NCBI GenBank assembly: GCA_030635045.1
Contig: DAOVZP010000008.1
Span: 1-12,908 of the forward strand
Length of the DNA stretch: 12,908 bases
Origin: Bacteroidota bacterium
GTDB taxonomy: Bacteria; Bacteroidota; Bacteroidia; Bacteroidales; B18-G4
Direction: 5' to 3'
Positions 6,945 to 12,431 of the stretch are shown in pieces. A model generated the notes under the pieces. That model searched no databases. It was not told the origin of the DNA and saw only the letters and a list, made by a program, of their open reading frames with translations. Position 1 is the first letter of the stretch, and each line of letters begins with the position of its first letter. Both the position numbers and the translations under genes were made by a program.

Positions 6945-8885
6945 ATGGAAGAAAAAAGAAATATAGGTGTTTATATTTGCCAGTGTGGGTCAAATATAAG
7001 CGATTATGTAGATGTTGAGAAAGTAAGAGAAGAAGTTGCGAAAATCAATCATGTTTCTATTTCTAAAACAACAATGTTTGCCTGTGCCGATGCAACACAA
7101 AATGAAATTGTACAGGATATACAGGAAAACAACCTCGATGCAATTGTTGTGGCATCATGCTCTCCTAAGCTTCATCTGGATACTTTCAAGAATGTGGCTG
7201 AGAGGGCAGGTTTAAATCCATATAATTATGTTCAGGTAAATATAAGGGAACAATGTTCGTGGGCACACTCCGATAAACCTGTACAGGCAACAGAAAAGGC
7301 CATACAACTGGTAAAAGCCGGTATAGCAAGAGCAGGGTATTCTGAGGCATTGATAAAAACAAAAATATCCGCCGAAAATGTTGTGGTAGTTGTTGGCGCC
7401 GGTGTTTCAGGGATGCGCTCAGCTATTGAACTTGCCGACCTGGGTTCGTATGTTTACCTGATTGAAAGGGAGTACTTTGTAGGAGGAAGAGTTGCCCAAT
7501 GGGGAGAGTTGTTCACCACAAATGAAACCGGGAAAGAAACCATTCGCCGCCTGTATAACAAGCTAATGGAATATAAGAATATTACTCTTTTTACAGGTGC
7601 TGAAATTATTTCAAATACCGGGACTGTCGGCAATTTTGATATTCAGGTTAAGATAAGGCCAAGGTATATTAAACCGGGCTGTAAGGTTGATCCTGAAAAA
7701 CTACAAAAGGTAATTGATGCATGTCCGGTAGAGATCCCCGATGTATTTAATTTTAACCTCACTACCTGCAAAGCCATTTATAAGAACTTCGAAAGTGAAT
7801 TTCCCGAAATCCCTGCCATTGATCCGGAGCACTGTACAAGATGCGGTGAATGTGAAAAATTATGCGATGATATAGACCTGGGACAAAAAGATGAATTTGT
7901 AAATATTAAAGCCGGTGCCATATTAATAAATACAGGTTACGACCCTTACGAACCCAAAACAGGGGAATTTGGCTACAAGGAAATTGAGAATGTAATAACC
8001 CTCCCGCAGCTGAAAAGGTTAATAGAACTGAGTGGTAAAGAACTTATCTATAAAAATAAAAAAATCCATAATATAGGATATATCTATTGTGTTGGCAGCC
8101 GGCAAAAAGATGGTGAGAACAAGTATTGTTCAAGGTATTGTTGCACATCAACCATTTATACTTCCATTGTTATAAAAAATAAGTATAAGGATATACATAA
8201 TTTTCATTTTGACAAGAGTATCAGGACATACGGAAAGCTGGAGCTGTTGTATCGTGAAGCATCAGAAAACGGAGACATATTCTTGCAATTCTGGGATGAA
8301 GATCCTCCGGTGGTCAGCAGAAATGGAAATGGAACGGTAGTTAGTATAAAGGATATGCTTTCAAGTGGAAAAGAGCTTGAAGTAGATTGTGACCTGGTAG
8401 TGCTTGTAACAGGAATGGTGCCCCGGCAGGACAATAAAATTGCTGATATCCTTAAAGCCCCGCTGGGACGCGATAAGTTTTTTAATGAGATCCACCCCAA
8501 ATTGCGGCCTGTTGAAACAGTGATAGACGGGGTGCTTATTTCGGGTGCATGCCAGGGCCCGAAAAATATCAGCGAATCGGTAAAATCATCCCTCTCGGCA
8601 GCGTCAAAAGCAAATTCCCTGGTTAAAAAAGGTGAGATCGAACTAAAACCAACTATTGCTTTTATTGACAAAAATGCTTGTGTGTGGTGTGATGAATGCC
8701 TGAAGGCATGCCCTTTCGATGCTATTATAAAAGTACAGTCGGATGGAAAAGATGTTGCAGAGATTGTTGAAGCAAAATGCAAAGGAGGAGGGATGTGCCT
8801 CCCTGTTTGCCCTGAAAATGCCATCAACCTGAAAGGATATACAGACAATGAAATGGAAGCAATGATAACTGCCCTGGCTGATTAA
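6945..8885 (+). CDS. hdrA: Full-length HdrA (QmoB-like, without the MvhD tail)
   Basis: A 646-aa protein from the ATG at 6945. Its domain order matches complete HdrA. The N-terminal module has VYICQCGSNI (Cys12, Cys14), MFACADA, ASCSPKLH and NIREQCSWAH. A Rossmann FAD site VVGAGVSGMRSA lies near residue 150. An inserted ferredoxin region follows, then YCVGSRQ and KYCSRYCC, a second flavin half (GVLISGACQGPKNI), and a C-terminal ferredoxin domain. In the insert only one full motif remains (CTRCGECEKLC, Cys297/300/303/307); the first has decayed to isolated Cys246 and Cys260. The C-terminal domain has CVWCDECLKACP (Cys579/582/585/589) and an altered CKGGGMCLPVCP (Cys612/618/622, Gly615 where Cys is usual). 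QmoB proteins of sulfate reducers normally end with an MvhD domain; here that module is the separate gene at 5239. Its role is probably electron transfer between the membrane subunit and an unknown cytoplasmic redox partner, possibly with flavin-based bifurcation or confurcation, which is unproven. Confidence 0.87.
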   Translation: MEEKRNIGVYICQCGSNISDYVDVEKVREEVAKINHVSISKTTMFACADATQNEIVQDIQENNLDAIVVASCSPKLHLDTFKNVAERAGLNPYNYVQVNIREQCSWAHSDKPVQATEKAIQLVKAGIARAGYSEALIKTKISAENVVVVVGAGVSGMRSAIELADLGSYVYLIEREYFVGGRVAQWGELFTTNETGKETIRRLYNKLMEYKNITLFTGAEIISNTGTVGNFDIQVKIRPRYIKPGCKVDPEKLQKVIDACPVEIPDVFNFNLTTCKAIYKNFESEFPEIPAIDPEHCTRCGECEKLCDDIDLGQKDEFVNIKAGAILINTGYDPYEPKTGEFGYKEIENVITLPQLKRLIELSGKELIYKNKKIHNIGYIYCVGSRQKDGENKYCSRYCCTSTIYTSIVIKNKYKDIHNFHFDKSIRTYGKLELLYREASENGDIFLQFWDEDPPVVSRNGNGTVVSIKDMLSSGKELEVDCDLVVLVTGMVPRQDNKIADILKAPLGRDKFFNEIHPKLRPVETVIDGVLISGACQGPKNISESVKSSLSAASKANSLVKKGEIELKPTIAFIDKNACVWCDECLKACPFDAIIKVQSDGKDVAEIVEAKCKGGGMCLPVCPENAINLKGYTDNEMEAMITALAD

Positions 8886-8933
8886 ATGGTGCCTTGCAGA
8901 TATCAATGCTCCGGATCTTTATAGCGAAATGAT

Positions 8934-9212
8934 ATGAAAGATGAAAAAGTAAAAACGATTGATGTCATTAAGAAAAAGAGAAGTGTTTCTGCTGAGACAA
9001 AACAGCAGCATAAAGAATATAATCGAATTAAGAAATTAATTCTTAAAAGCCTTGAGCCTGAAGCGAAAACAATACCTCAAATTGCGGAAGAAACAGAACT
9101 GCCTGCGGATGTGGTAACGTTTTATTTAATGACACTCAGGAAATATGGCAGTATTGAAACGGGTGAGATAGATGATATGGACGAATACTTCTTTTATAAA
9201 TTGAAGAAATAA
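8934..9212 (+). CDS. Small winged helix-turn-helix protein within the redox operon
   Basis: A 92-aa protein with a very basic, flexible N-terminus (residues 1-30, many Lys). A compact winged-helix-like domain follows: helix 1 about 30-42, helix 2 with IPQIAEETEL, a likely recognition helix PADVVTFYLMTLRKYG, and an acidic-then-basic wing ending in EYFFYKLKK. It lies 48 bp after the full HdrA gene and only 9 bp before the QmoC-like gene, so it is clearly co-transcribed with the complex. No ligand-binding domain and no Cys residue are present, so redox sensing by an Fe-S cluster or thiol is unlikely in this polypeptide. It may autoregulate the operon, or it may be a structural subunit that uses the winged helix for protein contact. 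I do not recognise a named family beyond the generic winged-helix fold. Confidence 0.7.
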   Translation: MKDEKVKTIDVIKKKRSVSAETKQQHKEYNRIKKLILKSLEPEAKTIPQIAEETELPADVVTFYLMTLRKYGSIETGEIDDMDEYFFYKLKK

Positions 9213-9221
9213 TAAAACAAG

Positions 9222-10382
9222 ATGTCGAAAGTCAATACAGCATTAGCGAGCGAATTGCAATATTATGGGGCTAAAGAATTTAGCGCCTGTTATAATTGTG
9301 GTAATTGCACGGCAATATGCAGCCTGGCAAGTGAGAACAACGAATTTCCCCGAAAAATGATCAGGTTGAGCACATTGGGTTTGGAAAATGAAATAGAATC
9401 TTCCTTAGAACCCTGGTTATGCTATTATTGCGGCGAATGTAGCTCTACCTGTCCACGACAGGCAGAACCCGGTGAATTAATGATGTCCTTAAGGCGATAT
9501 CTTACTGCAAGATATGATTGGACCGGCCTGTCAAGACGATTTTACACTTCGGAAATCTGGGAACTCGGAGCTATATTTTTGCTTGCCGCATTTATTCTGG
9601 TCCTGTTCATCTTCTTTCACGGGCCAATGACTACAGAGCTTACCGCTGAAGGCGGAGTGAAATTAAACACTTTTGCCCCATGGAAAACTATTGAGATCGG
9701 TGACTGGATAATGGCTGCCTTTCTTGGATTTTTCCTCCTCTCCAACATTTTTAACATGTACCTGAAAGTGATGGTGAGAAATAATAATGTCAAAATTCCA
9801 ATTAAATTATACTTCACTACGCTTTGGGACCTGGCTTTTAATTTTGCAACTCAATGGGAGTTTTCAAAAAGTGATAATAAAACAAAAATTGCCGGGAAGC
9901 AATTTAATATCAGCCCATACTGGATAATGCACTGGCTGTTAATGTCAAGCTATGTGTTAATGCTTATCCTTATTATGGTGTTCCTGGGTTGGTTTCAAAC
10001 CGATATTATTTATGAATGGTGGCATCCGCAGCGTATCTTAGGCTATTACGCCACATTTGGTTTGATGGCAGGACTGATTTACTTCTTTTACAACAGGATA
10101 AAGAAAGAACAGGAAAGCGGAAAGCATAGCCATTTATCTGATTGGGTATTTATAGTTCTGCTTGCATTAACCACTATATCGGGCATACTGGTTCATTTCT
10201 TCCGGATATATGGTTTGCCTTATTCAACATACTATATGTATGTATTTCATCTCATGGTATTGTTCCCAATGCTGATGATTGAAGTTCCATTTTCAAAATG
10301 GTCGCACCTGGCATACAGGCCGTTTGCAATTTATTTTGCAAAGGTTAAAAGTGCTGCAGAAAAAATGAATAGTAAAAACTGA
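9222..10382 (+). CDS. qmoC: QmoC-like membrane subunit: HdrC ferredoxin domain fused to an HdrE-type heme b membrane domain
   Basis: A 386-aa protein. Residues 1-100 are an HdrC-type dicluster domain with CYNCGNCTAIC (Cys23, 26, 29, 33) and CYYCGECSSTCP (Cys67, 70, 73, 77). About six membrane segments follow (roughly 113-133, 163-182, 235-258, 273-291, 308-328, 339-356), separated by polar loops, as in HdrE/NarI-type cytochrome b subunits. His237, His325, His343 and His362 (the last in SHLAYRPFAIYF) are candidates for axial heme b ligands. This HdrC-HdrE fusion is the hallmark of QmoC, which exchanges electrons with the menaquinone pool and passes them to the HdrA-like subunits. It is the last gene of the tight operon. 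No HdrB/HdrD CCG-domain subunit follows, so the complex is Qmo-like and not a true heterodisulfide reductase. Confidence 0.87.
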   Translation: MSKVNTALASELQYYGAKEFSACYNCGNCTAICSLASENNEFPRKMIRLSTLGLENEIESSLEPWLCYYCGECSSTCPRQAEPGELMMSLRRYLTARYDWTGLSRRFYTSEIWELGAIFLLAAFILVLFIFFHGPMTTELTAEGGVKLNTFAPWKTIEIGDWIMAAFLGFFLLSNIFNMYLKVMVRNNNVKIPIKLYFTTLWDLAFNFATQWEFSKSDNKTKIAGKQFNISPYWIMHWLLMSSYVLMLILIMVFLGWFQTDIIYEWWHPQRILGYYATFGLMAGLIYFFYNRIKKEQESGKHSHLSDWVFIVLLALTTISGILVHFFRIYGLPYSTYYMYVFHLMVLFPMLMIEVPFSKWSHLAYRPFAIYFAKVKSAAEKMNSKN

Positions 10383-10394
10383 AATATTAATTAG

Positions 10395-10414
10395 TATATG
10401 ATCAAGATCATATA
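10395..10414. promoter_or_regulatory. Perfect 20-bp palindrome, candidate CRP/FNR-family operator
   Basis: TATATGATCAAGATCATATA has 9-bp perfect arms around an AA centre. The core TGAT-N4-ATCA equals the inner part of the FNR/Dnr consensus TTGAT-N4-ATCAA. It sits about 65 bp before the ATG of the small membrane gene. No T-run follows, and the RNA hairpin would be AU-rich and weak, so a DNA operator is more likely than a terminator of the redox operon. Confidence 0.5.
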
Positions 10415-10417
10415 TAT

Positions 10418-10433
10418 AACATATCGAAATGTT
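10418..10433. repeat. Second, smaller dyad next to the palindrome
   Basis: AACAT-ATCGAA-ATGTT has 5-bp arms and a 6-nt spacer, starting 3 bp after the 20-bp palindrome. It may be part of the same regulatory region or occur by chance. A near match to the -7 box (TTAATTTG, 10447-10454) lies downstream, but it would leave a leader of only about 10 nt. Confidence 0.25.
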
Positions 10434-10469
10434 CTATGATATAGTATTAATTTGTTAAAACCAAAAGTT

Positions 10470-10664
10470 ATGAAATGCGGATTGCTATATGCAGCTTTAG
10501 CGGCGGGAGGACTTGGATTACTTTGCTTTGTCCTTACATTTTTTCTTTTACCACTGTGTTATGTGGCTCTGGGATTATTTATTTTATCGGAGGTGCTTTT
10601 TATAATATGTATCATAAATGGTGCCTGCTGTTGTTTTAAAAACAAAGATGTAGTTAAGGAGTAA
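10470..10664 (+). CDS. Small Cys-rich membrane protein of unknown function
   Basis: From the ATG at 10470 the product is 64 aa; the TTG at 10452 upstream is in frame but a less likely start. It has two hydrophobic helices (about 4-28 and 31-51) joined by a very short turn, and a short polar tail FKNKDVVKE. Seven of 64 residues are Cys (3, 19, 30, 47, 53, 54, 55), including a CCC triplet at the predicted membrane edge. No known family was recognised. It lies on the same strand 87 bp after the QmoC-like gene, but behind its own palindromic site, so it may be separately controlled. In this context it could be a membrane accessory or thiol/sulfur-related protein; that is inference only. Its coding status is supported by the coherent two-helix pattern and an ordinary ATG start. 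Confidence 0.6.
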   Translation: MKCGLLYAALAAGGLGLLCFVLTFFLLPLCYVALGLFILSEVLFIICIINGACCCFKNKDVVKE

Positions 10665-10684
10665 AATCGTATGCCTTTACGATT
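10665..10684 (+). repeat. Short inverted repeat right after the small membrane gene
   Basis: AATCGT-ATGCCTTT-ACGATT begins at the base after the stop codon. It gives a 6-bp stem and an 8-nt loop. No T-tract follows, so it is at best a weak terminator or an mRNA 3'-end stabiliser. Confidence 0.3.
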
Positions 10685-10786
10685 GCATATTGTCCGGGCT
10701 ATTGATTTAGTGAAGTGATAAATCCTTTGAATATCATAATTCGCTAAATCATGCAATACGCTTGTAAGGCACTTTGTTCGCAGCGG

Positions 10787-10886
10787 AGAAACTTGACGGG
10801 GGTCCTTCCTCCCTTCGGTCGTCAGGATGACCGGTGCAAGAAAATAGCTTTTAATATCCTTCGGTCATGAGTAGGACAAGTGCTAA
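10787..10886. repeat. REP-like extragenic element with a second degenerate copy
   Basis: The GC-richer stretch at 10787-10840 contains the palindromic unit GGTCCTTCCT through CAGGATGACC (10801-10832), with complementary GGTC/GACC ends. It looks like the extragenic palindromic repeats common in many genomes. A diverged copy of its second half starts at 10858: CCTTCGGTC is identical in both, and 21 of 29 positions match between 10812-10840 and 10858-10886, with a 46-bp period. It lies between two convergent operons, where it may act as a bidirectional barrier or simply be a mobile repeat. Confidence 0.5.
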
Positions 10887-10900
10887 TTAAAACCTTAATT

Positions 10901-11314
10901 TTAAATGAACATATGAATATCAGCTTCTTCGGCAGCAGTCAGATATTCTCCGATTCCACAAATATCATCCGTAAGATCATTAAAGTCTTCTAATTTTTCA
11001 CCACCCCATATTTTTCCGGCAAGGCTGCAAATGTATATTTTAACATTTGTCAGCTCTTTGGCCATCTCGAAGAACTCGTACCAGGTAGAAACATTTAAAG
11101 TTTCCAATGCGCTTAAGAATTCTTCTTTTAGATGAGAAGCCTCAGCCAGATTGTCAATTTTGTTTTCGTTTCCTTTTATAAAAGCACGTGCGCCCTGAAG
11201 TAAAACAAATACTTCCACATCCATATCATCGGCCGCCGCTCCACTGAGGATTACTCCTGCTGCTGTTAACTTATCCAGGCTTCCTGAAAAAAGCCCCATG
11301 CATAATTTTGCCAT
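10901..11314 (-). CDS. DsrE2/COG2210-type sulfurtransferase-like protein (DsrE/F/H-like family)
   Basis: A 137-aa protein matching the DsrE/DsrF/DsrH-like family PF13686/COG2210, often called DsrE2 or peroxiredoxin-family protein. The N-terminus GLFSGSLDKLTAAGVILSGA fits the family's FSGTLDKLLAAFILATGA pattern. DVEVFVLLQGARAF matches the VTMFFTFWGLNALR strand, and KIYICSLAGKIWG carries the family's conserved Cys (Cys96). The end DICGIGEYLTAAEEADIHMFI aligns with the typical VGGVATYLEEAEKANVNLFI-type tail. Cys5 and Cys119 are extra. In known systems DsrE2, rhodanese and TusA hand sulfane sulfur from one to the next in the cytoplasm. Here it is the last gene of the minus-strand operon, 59 bp after the Ser-type rhodanese gene, and tusA heads the convergent operon. 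No signal peptide is present. Confidence 0.8.
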   Translation of the reverse strand: MAKLCMGLFSGSLDKLTAAGVILSGAAADDMDVEVFVLLQGARAFIKGNENKIDNLAEASHLKEEFLSALETLNVSTWYEFFEMAKELTNVKIYICSLAGKIWGGEKLEDFNDLTDDICGIGEYLTAAEEADIHMFI

Positions 11315-11373
11315 AATTTATATTTTTAGAATTACTGTTTCTTTATTTACAGAACATATTTATATTTAAACTA

Positions 11374-11871
11374 TCATCCGCAACCACCTGATTCCTCAAC
11401 TTTTGGCGCTGCTTTATTCCCAATCTCACCGTCTCCCGTTTCAATTAGTTCGGGGAAGGCTCCATTCCATTCCTGCCAGCCACCATCAATAAGATATACC
11501 TTTTTATATTTCAGTAGTTTTAAAGCAGGACAGGCCAGGGAGGCCCTGTCGTTAGTCTGAGAATAAATATATATTGTTTCTCTTCTGTTTGAAATTTTGC
11601 CGGAAAATTCCAATACCCCTCTTGGAATATTGATTGCGCCCGGAATATGCCCTTCTGTAAATTCTTCATTTTCGCGGCAGTCGATAATTTTATATTCTCC
11701 CTTATGGTCCAGTACTGCTTTCAACTCGCTTACCGTGATTATTGTGATGTCGGATTGTGCATTGCTGATCATCTGATCAACATTATCGTAAGTATTATTC
11801 TTTTTTGAGCCACAGCTTCCGACAATTATTACCAGTAGTAAAAGAAGTAAGAGCCTATATGTTTTCATCAT
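11374..11871 (-). CDS. Rhodanese-fold lipoprotein lacking the catalytic Cys, with GGCG tail
   Basis: A 165-aa protein. A lipoprotein signal ends in a lipobox VGSC (Cys20), so it is expected to be anchored in the periplasm. Residues about 45-142 are a rhodanese domain: YKIIDCRENEEF, HIPGAINIPRGVLEF, and a closing KVYLIDGGWQEW. The active-site loop, normally CxxGxR, reads YSQTNDRA, with Ser104 where the sulfur-binding Cys should be (codon TCT at 11560-11562). Other Cys residues are 65, 114 and 164. A flexible, Gly/Glu-rich tail of about 20 residues ends in SGGCG, so its only obvious exposed thiol is the C-terminal one. It lies 49 bp after a paralogous rhodanese gene whose loop is intact. It probably acts as a sulfur carrier or binding partner and not as a classical sulfurtransferase; this is inference. 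Confidence 0.82.
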   Translation of the reverse strand: MMKTYRLLLLLLLVIIVGSCGSKKNNTYDNVDQMISNAQSDITIITVSELKAVLDHKGEYKIIDCRENEEFTEGHIPGAINIPRGVLEFSGKISNRRETIYIYSQTNDRASLACPALKLLKYKKVYLIDGGWQEWNGAFPELIETGDGEIGNKAAPKVEESGGCG

Positions 11872-11920
11872 TGTATCGGTTTAATTGTTAGCTGAAATTT
11901 ATTTTGTTTTCCATATTATC

Positions 11921-12412
11921 TCATCCGCCACAGCCACCTTCTTCTTCCTTTGTTCCACTTCCTGAATCAAATTCAGGATCCCATGCGATCATCCCCCCCG
12001 AAAGGTTTTTAACATTGGAGTATCCTAATTCAGATAATGTTTTGGCAGCTAAAATGCCTCTGTCACCTTTTTTGCAATAAATTATTATATCTGAATCTTT
12101 TTCGGGGACAGGCATATATTCTCCTTCCCAGAATGCTTCATCTCCAATTGTAAATTCAAGAATACCGCGGGGTATGTGTGTAGCGTAAAAAATACTGTTC
12201 TGCTCAAACTCTGCATATTGACGAACATCGATAAGGAAAAAATCTTCCTGATTTTCAATTTTAATATTTAATTCGTCGACAGTAATTTCTTCAATATATG
12301 GTTTTGTATCTGCTGCTAATTCCTTTCCGTTCTCATATATGCTTGAACAAGCGGAAAATACTACCAGAGCAGATAATACAGTTATCCAATAATAATATTT
12401 AAATTTTTTCAT
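11921..12412 (-). CDS. Rhodanese sulfurtransferase lipoprotein with SoxY-like GGCGG tail
   Basis: The chosen start is the ATG at 12410-12412 (163 aa), because the frame's upstream extension to 12481 would overlap the transporter gene and disrupt the lipoprotein signal. The signal is followed by the lipobox VVFSAC (Cys22). The rhodanese domain spans about 43-146: FFLIDVRQYAEF, HIPRGILEF, and an intact six-residue active loop CKKGDR (Cys113-Arg118), then SGGMIAWDPEF. The loop length and sequence fit thiosulfate or sulfane-sulfur transferases. An acidic linker then leads to the extreme C-terminus EEEGGCGG (Cys161), the same motif that ends SoxY, where the Cys carries sulfur intermediates on a swinging arm. 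It follows the YeeE/YedE gene by 19 bp, so the two are probably co-translated: a periplasmic sulfurtransferase next to a sulfur transporter. Confidence 0.85.
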   Translation of the reverse strand: MKKFKYYYWITVLSALVVFSACSSIYENGKELAADTKPYIEEITVDELNIKIENQEDFFLIDVRQYAEFEQNSIFYATHIPRGILEFTIGDEAFWEGEYMPVPEKDSDIIIYCKKGDRGILAAKTLSELGYSNVKNLSGGMIAWDPEFDSGSGTKEEEGGCGG

Positions 12413-12431
12413 GATCTTATTTATTGTCAGA

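Noticed and set aside
8204..8848. 214-aa minus-strand frame opposite the long HdrA
   Set aside because: It is a shadow of the ferredoxin-containing HdrA coding region; the product has no recognisable motif.
4878..10382. True HdrABC heterodisulfide reductase
   Set aside because: No HdrB CCG-domain protein is present, and the HdrC part is fused to a heme b membrane domain as in QmoC.
10631..10645. Perfect dyad TTGTTTT-A-AAAACAA at the end of the small membrane gene
   Set aside because: It is within the coding sequence, made only of A/T-rich bases, and no T-tract follows, so it is not a convincing terminator.
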